Origin: Deltaproteobacteria bacterium IMCC39524
GTDB lineage: Bacteria > Desulfobacterota > Desulfuromonadia > Desulfuromonadales > BM103
Direction: 5' to 3'
DNA: 64,000 nt
Assembly: GCA_029667085.1 (NCBI GenBank)
Contig: JARUHJ010000001.1
Coordinates: forward strand, 1,054,001-1,118,000
Shown here: piece by piece, positions 16,924 through 25,208 of the stretch
Numbering within the stretch: position 1 is the first letter of the stretch
Layout: each line of letters opens with the position of its first letter
Made by a program: the position numbers and the translations under genes
Notes under the pieces: generated by a model
What the model was told of the DNA's origin: nothing
The model's input: the letters and a program-made list of their open reading frames with translations, nothing else
Database searches by the model: none

Positions 16924-18000
16924 TCACCTGTTTTCATACATCCCAGCATAATAATCCTGATAGGATCCGTCCAGAACCCCTGCCATCCACGCATCGTTAC
17001 TAAGATACCACGCGATGGTCGTGCGAATGCCGTCTTCGAAGGTCACAGAAGGTTCCCAGCCAAGCTCTTGCTTGATCTTGGTCGCATCGATGGCATAACG
17101 ACGGTCATGGCCGGCACGATCCTTAACAAACTTGACCAGGCTTCTGCGCACCTGGCCATCCGGCAACAAACCGACCTGCTCATCAAGAACATCGCAGATT
17201 GTCTGCACGACCTCTATATTTTGTTTTTCGCTGTTACCACCAATATTATATGTCTCACCGACCCGACCCTGTTCAAGAACCTTGAGGATGGCAGTACAAT
17301 GATCAACGACATAGAGCCAATCACGAACATTTTTACCGTCACCATAGACAGGTAAAGCTTTGCCGTTCAGTGCGTTATTAATGATCAAAGGAATGAGCTT
17401 TTCTGGAAATTGGTAAGGCCCGTAATTGTTGGAACAGTTGGTGATAAGCACTGGCAGGCCATATGTATGGTGATAGGCACTGACCAGATGGTCAGATGAG
17501 GCCTTGCTTGCAGAATAGGGAGAACGTGGATCATAGGGGGTCGTTTCTTTGAATAAACCTGTATCACCCAGAGAACCGTAGACTTCATCAGTAGAAACGT
17601 GGAGGAAACGGGGGTTGGGGACTGGAGACTGGGGACTGGAGAGCCAATGCTTCTTCGCTGTTTCCAGAAGCGCAAAGGTCCCGACGATGTTAGTTTGAAT
17701 GAATTCTGCAGGACCCTCAATACTGCGATCAACGTGGGACTCGGCAGCAAAGTGAACGACGGTATCAATGTGTTCTTCTGTAAACAATTTATCAAGCAGT
17801 TCACGATCGCAGATATCCCCACGCACGAAACTATAGCGTGGGTCATCATCGAAACCGGCCAGATTAGACAGATTACCGGCGTAGGTCAGGTTGTCTATAT
17901 TGATGATACGGCAATCATTAAGGCTTTTCAGGATCAATTGAACGAAATTGGAGCCTATGAAACCGCAGCCGCCAGTAATTAGAATGTTTTTCAAGAACAT
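16924..18000 (-). CDS. rfbB: dTDP-glucose 4,6-dehydratase with repeat-derived loop
   Basis: A 358-residue SDR enzyme making dTDP-4-keto-6-deoxyglucose. GGCGFIGSNFV is the NAD site, HVSTDEVYGSLG carries the catalytic Thr-Asp-Glu, and YSASKASSDHLV the Tyr-x-x-x-Lys pair. Just before HVSTDEVYG there is a Ser/Pro-rich stretch (SSPQSPVPNPR) encoded by a period-7 tract at 17612-17639, at a surface loop that varies in this family. GGAAAGG precedes the ATG. It is the first gene of the rfb group. Confidence 0.97.
   Translation of the reverse strand: MFLKNILITGGCGFIGSNFVQLILKSLNDCRIINIDNLTYAGNLSNLAGFDDDPRYSFVRGDICDRELLDKLFTEEHIDTVVHFAAESHVDRSIEGPAEFIQTNIVGTFALLETAKKHWLSSPQSPVPNPRFLHVSTDEVYGSLGDTGLFKETTPYDPRSPYSASKASSDHLVSAYHHTYGLPVLITNCSNNYGPYQFPEKLIPLIINNALNGKALPVYGDGKNVRDWLYVVDHCTAILKVLEQGRVGETYNIGGNSEKQNIEVVQTICDVLDEQVGLLPDGQVRRSLVKFVKDRAGHDRRYAIDATKIKQELGWEPSVTFEDGIRTTIAWYLSNDAWMAGVLDGSYQDYYAGMYENR
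17612..17639. repeat. Heptamer tract inside rfbB
   Basis: Four units: GGGTTGG, GGACTGG, AGACTGG, GGACTGG. It encodes a Pro/Ser-rich loop in RfbB. Confidence 0.85.
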
Positions 18001-18128
18001 GACCTTTCCATAGGGTTTGTAAGCCGGAGAAGCAACGAGAGAAGAAGATAGAGAGTTGGAAGTTTAGCACACTCGAAAAAAAAAGAATAATGGAAGAAAC
18101 TTAAGCACCCATCACACAGGAACGAGCA

Positions 18129-20057
18129 CTAACCTTTATCAGATTGTCGAACCAATGGAACAACTTTTCCTATTGAAGAACCATTTATCGGATCAAACTT
18201 GCGGTAATCTTGAACAGTTGGCTTAAATTCAGGAACTATCTGCTGCAGGAGTAAAACCACTTTCTTTAGCTCTATGGCCTTTGCAGCAACAAATAAATGC
18301 TCCAACTGTTCGAGCGGAACAACACTCTCTTGTACCTCTGCCCTAGCCACACAAATCTTTTCATGACTTGTCCCGACGACCCCTTCACCTGCTAAAAGAA
18401 GTTCCTCATACAACTTCTCGCCAGGACGTAAACCGCTAAAAACAATTTCGATGTCTTCATAAGGTTTCAGCCCGGAAAGACGGATCAATTCTTCCGCCAA
18501 ACTGAGGATTTTGACAGGCGCCCCCATATTGAGCAAGAAGATCTCACCGCCTACCCCCATACTCCCAGCCTGAAGCACAAGTTGACCAGCTTCCGGAATG
18601 GTCATGAAATAGCGGGTCACATCACGATGTGTCACAGTGACAGGACCACCCTTGGCGATTTGCTCCTTGAAGGTAGGGATCACACTGCCATTGCTGCCCA
18701 GGACATTGCCAAATCGTACTGTTACAAAATGAGTTTTGCTCCGCTGGGACAATGACTGTACGTACATTTCAGCGGCACGTTTTGTAGCTCCCATGACATT
18801 CGTTGGATTCACAGCCTTATCGGTCGAAACCATCACAAAATGTTTCACACCGAAAGCATGTGCGGCATCAGCTACGCGTTTGGTACCACGGACATTATTA
18901 TTTACAGCCTCAGCCGGATTAACTTCCATCAAGGGGACATGTTTGTACGCTGCAGCATGAAAGACCACGTCTGGCATAAACTCGTCAAAAATTGCGTTCA
19001 CCCGGGACCGGTTGCGAACATCTCCAACAATTGGGAATATTGCAACTTCCGTCTCTAATTGTCGCAATTCATTATCAATGTGAAAGAGAGGTGTTTCAGA
19101 ATTTTCAAATAGAATCAATTTGGCGGGTGAAAACTTGATGATCTGACGACAAAGTTCACTACCGATGCTCCCTGCGGCTCCTGTCACTAGAACCCTTTGA
19201 CCTTTCAGGTAGCTCGCGATACGAGCGGTTTCAAGGCGCACAGGATCACGGCCAAGTAGGTCCTCAAGTTCAACGTCACGAATGTTATTAACCGAAGCCG
19301 TCCCATCTATCATGGCTTCAACTCCCGGCAGCGTCTTGAAAGTCGTAAGACACTCTTCACAGCTTTTGACAATAGAACGAAGCTGTGCACCGGTTGCAGA
19401 TGGAATCGCAATAATCACCTGATCAACACTTCTCGCATGGCAGATTTCAGCGAGATTCTCCTGTCGGCCAAGAACTCTAATCCCTTGGAAATTCTGTCCT
19501 TTTTTCAGGGGATCATCATCCACAAAACCGACGAGGCTCATATTGAGGCGGGGATTCGATCGGACTTCCCTGGCTATCGACTGTCCCGCGCTACCGGCAC
19601 CCACGATAAGAATCCGTTTACCAGAAACATGATCGCGGGTTTGTGGCCTAAAATAGTTTTCCCGAAAAGCACGCACCAGAAAACGGATACCGCCAGAGAA
19701 AGTAAAGCAGATGAGCCAGTCAAGCAGGACCACAGTCCTGGGGATATTCGTCGCTCTGTAAGTGATGAATGCGTAAAGAAGTAAGACTAGCGAAGCGAGG
19801 ACATTGGCCTGAAAGATCTTGACCAGGTCCGGCATAGAAACATAACGCCACCATCCACGGAAGGCATCAAACTTCCAGAGCACAACCAGCTTGATAACAA
19901 TCACAGCAGGAAGCAGGTGATAAAACCTCTGGTAGGCTTCTGGAGGAATATTAAAATCGAAACGGAGTTGAAAGGCAGAGAAGAAGGAGCCAGCGACAAT
20001 CACAAGCTGGAAGAACAGGATGACCGGAAGACGTTTTTCAATAAACCACTTAGACAT
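18129..20057 (-). CDS. pglF: UDP-GlcNAc 4,6-dehydratase, membrane type (PglF/CapD-like)
   Basis: A 642-residue protein with four N-terminal transmembrane segments (within about 10-115), a Rossmann-like domain (IVGAGSAGQSIARE) and a C-terminal SDR domain (VTGAAGSIGSELCRQI). The STDKAVNPTNVMGATKR motif identifies the inverting/retaining sugar dehydratase family (WbpM, PglF, CapD). With the aminotransferase, acetyltransferase and phosphosugar transferase genes upstream it fits the bacillosamine pathway. GAGGGAGG lies just before the ATG. Product stereochemistry cannot be read from sequence, so a WbpM-like QuiNAc role is possible. Confidence 0.88.
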   Translation of the reverse strand: MSKWFIEKRLPVILFFQLVIVAGSFFSAFQLRFDFNIPPEAYQRFYHLLPAVIVIKLVVLWKFDAFRGWWRYVSMPDLVKIFQANVLASLVLLLYAFITYRATNIPRTVVLLDWLICFTFSGGIRFLVRAFRENYFRPQTRDHVSGKRILIVGAGSAGQSIAREVRSNPRLNMSLVGFVDDDPLKKGQNFQGIRVLGRQENLAEICHARSVDQVIIAIPSATGAQLRSIVKSCEECLTTFKTLPGVEAMIDGTASVNNIRDVELEDLLGRDPVRLETARIASYLKGQRVLVTGAAGSIGSELCRQIIKFSPAKLILFENSETPLFHIDNELRQLETEVAIFPIVGDVRNRSRVNAIFDEFMPDVVFHAAAYKHVPLMEVNPAEAVNNNVRGTKRVADAAHAFGVKHFVMVSTDKAVNPTNVMGATKRAAEMYVQSLSQRSKTHFVTVRFGNVLGSNGSVIPTFKEQIAKGGPVTVTHRDVTRYFMTIPEAGQLVLQAGSMGVGGEIFLLNMGAPVKILSLAEELIRLSGLKPYEDIEIVFSGLRPGEKLYEELLLAGEGVVGTSHEKICVARAEVQESVVPLEQLEHLFVAAKAIELKKVVLLLQQIVPEFKPTVQDYRKFDPINGSSIGKVVPLVRQSDKG

Positions 20058-20243
20058 TTGCCTCCCTCCAGAGCATCGACATAACCCTGAAGCTTAAAAT
20101 ATCAGTAGCCATAACCTAGTTAAGGCCACAGAAACAAACAAGTAAACCAAACAGACAACAACTACTCATCAGCAAAATTTGTCGCGCATTATCTCATCCA
20201 CACTGATTAAATTCAACCTTTAAGAACGTGTGAAACGGCGCGT

Positions 20244-21437
20244 CTAATAGCAAGGCTTTCTTGTTCTAGTAGCTATTAACATGACCTTCTCTATAGCGTG
20301 TAACATAACGCGCAAGTTTTCCTCGAGCAGGGTGGGATGAACCATAAACATCAGACTGGTCTCGCCTAATTCACGGGCTATGGGTAATGGTCGCCGTGGC
20401 CCGAGCCCTACGTCACGGAAAGCCTTCTCAAGGTAAACTTCGCTGCAACTTCCGGAGAAACAGGGGACTCCTTCAGCTATGATTGCGCTCATAATACGAT
20501 CACGACTCCACCCTTTCTTCAGCTGATCAGGGCGAACAAAAACGTAGTACTTATAGTAGCTATGGAAAACCCCTTCCGGAGGTTGAGCCGTGCGCAAAGC
20601 GGGTTGCCTTTTGAGTGCTTCATTGAGAATTGTGGCATTGCTTCTGCGAACGGCGACCCAATCAGTTAAATGCCGCAATTGGATGCGGCCGATTGCGCTC
20701 TGCATCTCAGTAAGCCGCAGGTTGGAACCGAAAGATTCGTGCAACCAGCGAAAACCGGGAGGATGCTCTCGCTTATACACAGCATCGTAACTCTTGCCAT
20801 GGTCCTTAAAAGCCCAAGCTTTCTCCCAGAGCTCCAAGTCTTCAGTAACCAGCATCCCTCCCTCCCCACCAGTGGTCATAATCTTATCCTGGCAGAAAGA
20901 AAAGGCGGCCACATGACCAAGAGAGCCTACGGGACGTCCCTTGTAACGCGCTCCGTGGCACTGGGCGCAGTCTTCGACAACCTTGAGATCATGTTCATTG
21001 GCCAGCGCCATGATTGAGTCCATGTCACAGGGCCAGCCTGCAAGATGCACGGCGATAATGGCGCGAGTCTTATCGGTGATCAACGGTCGAATTGTTTCAG
21101 CAGTAAGGTTCTGGCTATCAGGATCCACATCAGCAAACACCGGGGTCGCTCCGCACATGACAATGCTTGAGGCTGAAGCAATGAAGGTGCGACAGGGAGT
21201 GATCACCTCGTCGCCAGGACCAATGCCGAGAGCCCTCAAGGCCAACTCCAAGGCAACTGAGCCGTTGGCTAAGGCTATGGCATGTTGGACACTGGAATAC
21301 GCAGCAAATTCCTCCTCGAACGCACGCCCTTCATGACCGGTCCAGTAATTGACCTTGTTGGAGAGCAGGACCTTCTGGATAGCTTCGGCTTCCTCTTGGG
21401 TGAAGGATGGCCATGGGGGAAAGGGAATCTTCAGCAT
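20244..21437 (-). CDS. pglE: DegT/DnrJ/EryC1 sugar aminotransferase (PglE-like)
   Basis: A 397-residue PLP enzyme. NGSVALELALRALGIGPGDEV is the cofactor-phosphate site, EDCAQCHGA carries the cofactor Asp, and FSFCQDKIMTTGGEGG carries the Schiff-base Lys. Position between the acetyltransferase and the dehydratase suggests C4 amination of a 4-keto-6-deoxy UDP-HexNAc. AAGGA precedes the ATG. The substrate is inferred from context only. Confidence 0.88.
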   Translation of the reverse strand: MLKIPFPPWPSFTQEEAEAIQKVLLSNKVNYWTGHEGRAFEEEFAAYSSVQHAIALANGSVALELALRALGIGPGDEVITPCRTFIASASSIVMCGATPVFADVDPDSQNLTAETIRPLITDKTRAIIAVHLAGWPCDMDSIMALANEHDLKVVEDCAQCHGARYKGRPVGSLGHVAAFSFCQDKIMTTGGEGGMLVTEDLELWEKAWAFKDHGKSYDAVYKREHPPGFRWLHESFGSNLRLTEMQSAIGRIQLRHLTDWVAVRRSNATILNEALKRQPALRTAQPPEGVFHSYYKYYVFVRPDQLKKGWSRDRIMSAIIAEGVPCFSGSCSEVYLEKAFRDVGLGPRRPLPIARELGETSLMFMVHPTLLEENLRVMLHAIEKVMLIATRTRKPCY

Positions 21438-21551
21438 GAATTGTTTTCCTTGAAAAGTCTCAAGAGCGCCTCACATCTTCTCATTGCATCCATTATGGGG
21501 CACGAAAAGGCTCGGAGAAAATAATTCTTACCTGTTGGTGCGTGACGCGGC

Positions 21552-22193
21552 CTAAGCCTTTTCTCTGGCCGGGTTGCCTACCACAGTCATGCAGTCCGGC
21601 ACATCCCAGATCACCACCGCACCGGCACCAACAGTCACATCTTCACCTATAGTCAAATTGGGAATAACTGTTGCCCCCGCAGCGACAAAGGAACCATTGC
21701 CAATGGTAACAGTGCCGCAAATCGTTGCTCCAGGTGCTATATGAATGTCATCTCCAAGAGTACAATCGTGATCAACGCTGGCACAGGTATTTATAATAGT
21801 ATTCTTGCCGAAGCTTGTCGCCGAATTTATCGTAACGTTAGCCATAACAACTGAACCTTGGCCGATAGAAACATTTCGCCCAATCTTCGCCGAGGGATGA
21901 ATGGCCGAAGTCAGGCTGAAACCTTGTCTTTCCAACCAGGCAGCCACGTCCCCACGCGCTTGGTTGTTGCCGATAGCAACAATCGCATTGCTTGCTGCAT
22001 CGGCCTGTGACAACAGGTCATCTTTACCACCGATGATCAAATAACCAAAAAACTCTTGCCCCTTGAGAGAAGGGTCATCATCAACCAGAAAGGCAATTTC
22101 GTAGTCTCCCTGTTTCTCGATGATGTCGATTACGACCTTGGCATGACCACTGGCACCAAAAACAAAAATCTTTTCTTTCTCTTCACACCTCAC
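21552..22193 (-). CDS. pglD: NeuD/PglD-type sugar N-acetyltransferase, start in repeat
   Basis: A 213-residue protein with an N-terminal Rossmann-like subdomain (VFGASGHAKVVIDII) and a left-handed beta-helix of hexapeptide repeats. The catalytic His is in NTCASVDHDCTLGDD and the C-terminus ends VVGNPA. Predicted to acetylate the 4-amino group of UDP-4-amino-6-deoxy-GlcNAc. The only plausible start is a GTG at 22193 inside a heptamer tract; the previous unit supplies GAGGTG at good spacing, so the repeat appears to form the ribosome-binding site. The pglC stop codon is in the same tract. Confidence 0.88.
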   Translation of the reverse strand: MRCEEKEKIFVFGASGHAKVVIDIIEKQGDYEIAFLVDDDPSLKGQEFFGYLIIGGKDDLLSQADAASNAIVAIGNNQARGDVAAWLERQGFSLTSAIHPSAKIGRNVSIGQGSVVMANVTINSATSFGKNTIINTCASVDHDCTLGDDIHIAPGATICGTVTIGNGSFVAAGATVIPNLTIGEDVTVGAGAVVIWDVPDCMTVVGNPAREKA

Positions 22194-22210
22194 AGCTCAC
22201 ACCTCACTGT
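22183..22210. repeat. Heptamer tract spanning pglC stop and pglD start
   Basis: Four units: TCACACC, TCACAGC, TCACACC, TCACTGT. On the minus strand these give the pglC TGA stop, a GAGGTG ribosome-binding site and the GTG start of pglD. Confidence 0.85.
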
Positions 22211-22814
22211 CCTTGCTTCCCTTAAACTTTTCCATCGTCACTTGCCCAGCCTGACAGATTCCTTCACGTTTAAAAACTTTTATAAACGTCAGATAGAGAA
22301 TCTTGATGTCCAACCAGAAGGATTGATTATCCACATACCAGACATCCAGTTCAAATTTTTCTTCCCAACTGATTGCGTTACGGCCATTGACTTGGGCCCA
22401 ACCTGTGATCCCCGGTCTGATATCGTGGCGTCTAGCCTGTTCAGTGGAATAGAGGGGCATATACTCCATCAAAAGCGGACGTGGTCCGACAAGACTCATC
22501 TCCCCTTTGAGTACATTGAACAGTTCGGGCAATTCATCCAAGCTGGAACTACGCAGGAAGTTACCGAAAGGTGTCAAGCGTTCAGCGTCAGGAAGAAGTT
22601 GTCCGTCCGCACTTTTTGTATCGGTCATAGTCCTGAACTTAAACATCCGGAAAGCATGGCCCTGAAATCCTGGGCGAACCTGGGTGAAGAAAGCGGGACA
22701 GCCCAAACGGCGCAGCACTAAGACATAGAGGACAGCCAGCACCGGAAACAGGCCGATCAATAGGACTGCGGCGACGAGAATATCGAAGATGCGTTTGGCA
22801 ATAAGTCCAATCAT
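22197..22814 (-). CDS. pglC: Initiating phosphoglycosyl transferase (PglC-like)
   Basis: A 205-residue bacterial sugar transferase of the small, monotopic type. It has one hydrophobic re-entrant segment at about 9-31, then FTQVRPGFQGHAFRMFKFRTM, LDELPELFNVLKGEMSLVGPRPL (with the catalytic Asp-Glu) and PGITGWAQVNGRNAISW. Transfers phospho-diacetamido sugar to undecaprenyl phosphate, starting glycan assembly at the inner membrane. It overlaps the upstream glycosyltransferase by one base. Confidence 0.93.
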   Translation of the reverse strand: MIGLIAKRIFDILVAAVLLIGLFPVLAVLYVLVLRRLGCPAFFTQVRPGFQGHAFRMFKFRTMTDTKSADGQLLPDAERLTPFGNFLRSSSLDELPELFNVLKGEMSLVGPRPLLMEYMPLYSTEQARRHDIRPGITGWAQVNGRNAISWEEKFELDVWYVDNQSFWLDIKILYLTFIKVFKREGICQAGQVTMEKFKGSKDSEV

Positions 22815-24031
22815 CAGCTTCCAGTCACCTTTTCACAGACCCGTTCCAGAGTTAGTGCCAACTTTTTCACGTCATGGATTTCGGCAACAAAAGCCCTGCC
22901 TTTTCGGCCCATTTCATTACGCTCTTCAACTGAGAGCGCAGCCAGTTGCTTGAGCGCATCAGCCATAGCAGCGGAATCCTCGGCAGGCACGACGATACCT
23001 GCCCCGGTTTCTGCAACAGGATTATTCAACGACTTGCCGCCAAAAACCACCGGCCGGGCCATAGCCATATAGTCGTAGAGTTTATTGAGCGACATTCCAT
23101 ACTTGTACAGCGGGCTATCTTTCAACGTGACAATGAACAGATCAGCAACTTGAAGAACATTATAGACGTCCACTTTGGGGGTCGGAGCATGGAAAGCGAT
23201 TGATGTCAGACTTAAGTCCGTCGCCATCTGCTGCAAACGTTCCTTTTCCGGTCCGTCGCCATAGAACAGAAAACGGAACCTGTCCCCCAGCTCTTCTTTT
23301 TCCAGTAGACTGATGGTCATAATAACTGAATCTAGTCCGTTGGCGACACCGTGGGAACCGGCGTAAATCACTTTCAGTTGTTTACTTTCTGTTGCCGCAT
23401 CGCAGGGCACCTGATCGACAGCAACACCGTTCGGCAACCAGGTGACTTTCTCTTCATCAATGTTGCCAACCTGGTTGATATAGGATACGGCCCCCGGCAT
23501 CAGGGCGAGAATATGATCCGCTTCCCGGTAAAGGATTCTCTCCTGGCGTGCCATGATTTTCACCAGCGGATGCCAACTGGAGATATTGCCCAGATCGAGC
23601 AGAGTCTGCGGCCAAAGATCACGGATTTCCGCTAGGAACGGGACCCTCAGCTTACGAGCAAGAACAAGAGCGGCCATGGCACCGAACAGGTGCGGACTGG
23701 AACCGATGATCACATCTGGCTTCTCAAGTGTTTCGCTACCGACTCCAGACTTCACCCGTCGGGAGAAGATTAACATATTGAACAATCGCCCAACACTTCC
23801 TCGGTAAGCCGGGGTCTTCAACCACAGAAACGAGACATCGCCGTGCTTGCTGAACCTAAAACTCTCCCCTTCACGACAATGCTCATCTCGCTTCGTCCAA
23901 TGGTTGAAGCTTGAGGCTATAATCGTCACCTCGTGACCAAGTGCCGCCAATTGAACCGCTTGATCATAGTGGCGGGTGCCGCCTGCACTCTCGGGGGAAA
24001 GAGCATAATGATTGATGAACCAGATTCGCAT
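22814..24031 (-). CDS. GT4 glycosyltransferase (WbuB-like)
   Basis: A 405-residue GT-B enzyme. The N-terminus reads MRIWFINHYALSPESAGGTRHY, typical of WbuB-type transferases. A C-terminal GT4 domain contains VIYAGSHGVANGLDSVI and the MSLNKLYDYMAMARPVVF nucleotide-binding Glu region. Probably adds the second sugar onto the PglC product. It is the first gene of the pgl-like group and follows the next GT with a 13-base gap. Confidence 0.9.
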   Translation of the reverse strand: MRIWFINHYALSPESAGGTRHYDQAVQLAALGHEVTIIASSFNHWTKRDEHCREGESFRFSKHGDVSFLWLKTPAYRGSVGRLFNMLIFSRRVKSGVGSETLEKPDVIIGSSPHLFGAMAALVLARKLRVPFLAEIRDLWPQTLLDLGNISSWHPLVKIMARQERILYREADHILALMPGAVSYINQVGNIDEEKVTWLPNGVAVDQVPCDAATESKQLKVIYAGSHGVANGLDSVIMTISLLEKEELGDRFRFLFYGDGPEKERLQQMATDLSLTSIAFHAPTPKVDVYNVLQVADLFIVTLKDSPLYKYGMSLNKLYDYMAMARPVVFGGKSLNNPVAETGAGIVVPAEDSAAMADALKQLAALSVEERNEMGRKGRAFVAEIHDVKKLALTLERVCEKVTGS

Positions 24032-24044
24032 CGACTTACCTACC

Positions 24045-25190
24045 CTAACTCAGTTTCCGATAAATATCTTCGAGAATGGTCGACTCATTCTCCCAGTTCA
24101 AAATCTTAGTTGCCGCGACGCTGTTCCGTTGCGCCTGGGACAGAACCTCGGGATGATCCAGATAACGATTGATGGCGACGGCCAGACTTTTCGGATCGTT
24201 GTTGCTAAAGGTACTGCCCAATTCATAGGTCTCTACCAACTGGGCCATTTCAGGCAAATCACTGACGATAGTCGCCAAACCTGCATGAATATATTCGAAA
24301 AGCTTGTTTGGCAGGCAGAGTTCATAGCTCTTACAGATCGGCTCAATCGGCGACACGCCAATATCAGCACTCGACGAGTAACCGAGTAGTACTGCAGGGG
24401 CCACAGCGGGGTGGAAAAACACACGGTCACAAAGTCCCATTTCTGTCACCTGAGCAATCACGTCCTGCTTGATATGCCCATCGCCCATGAAGACCAGTAC
24501 GCCGTTGTCTTTGACAAAAGGCATTGCAGAAACCAGGGTTTCAACGCCGCGCCCGGCGGCCACTGCCCCCTGATAGAGGATGATAGTCTTGTCAGCATCA
24601 ATGCAGAACTCCTTGCGGAAAAGGTCCTTCTTTTCGACCTTCGCTAGTTCGGGGATATTCCTGATCACATGCACCTTGTCGACGCCAAACTCCTCTTCCA
24701 AAACCTTGGCCACGTGGCCACCGACAGAAATATTGACATTCGCCCTGCGAGCGATAAAGCGCTGCATAAAAAGGGCGGGCTTTTTGATGCAATCGGGAAA
24801 CTTGATGATGCTGGAAGACCCGGACCAAAGCTCGTGAGAATCGTAAATCAGCTTAGCACCGGTGAATTTTGCCACGACATAACCAATCATAATCGCATTT
24901 AGATCATGCACATGCACGATATCCGGTTTAGAGCACAAGCCGCTGACGATCATACGCAGGAAAGCTTCAAAGTATTTCACCATCAGAATTAAATAATTCC
25001 GCCCCCAGTTTTTACTGACTAACGGGAACCTTTGTAGAGAATAGTTCTGCAGATTCTCCAGCTTGGGCAAACCATCACCGTAAAGAGCAAACACCTGCAC
25101 TTTAAAGCCAGCGTCACGACCGACCTTACAGGCGCGCAAGACTCTGGAGTCGTTTGTAAAATCATTTAATACGATGTGCAGAAGTTTCAT
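24045..25190 (-). CDS. GT4 glycosyltransferase
   Basis: A 381-residue GT-B protein from the ATG at 25190; an in-frame TTG at 25202 is less likely. The N-terminus MKLLHIVLNDFTNDSRVLRACKV and the HVHDLNAIMIGYV segment match the two paralogous GTs at 28879-30381 and 32305-33717, so the three may share ancestry. The C-terminal domain has ILYQGAVAAGRGVETLV and LCLPNKLFEYIHAGLATI. Sugar donor and acceptor are not predictable. Confidence 0.88.
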   Translation of the reverse strand: MKLLHIVLNDFTNDSRVLRACKVGRDAGFKVQVFALYGDGLPKLENLQNYSLQRFPLVSKNWGRNYLILMVKYFEAFLRMIVSGLCSKPDIVHVHDLNAIMIGYVVAKFTGAKLIYDSHELWSGSSSIIKFPDCIKKPALFMQRFIARRANVNISVGGHVAKVLEEEFGVDKVHVIRNIPELAKVEKKDLFRKEFCIDADKTIILYQGAVAAGRGVETLVSAMPFVKDNGVLVFMGDGHIKQDVIAQVTEMGLCDRVFFHPAVAPAVLLGYSSSADIGVSPIEPICKSYELCLPNKLFEYIHAGLATIVSDLPEMAQLVETYELGSTFSNNDPKSLAVAINRYLDHPEVLSQAQRNSVAATKILNWENESTILEDIYRKLS

Positions 25191-25208
25191 TCGTAAACCC
25201 AAGGAATC

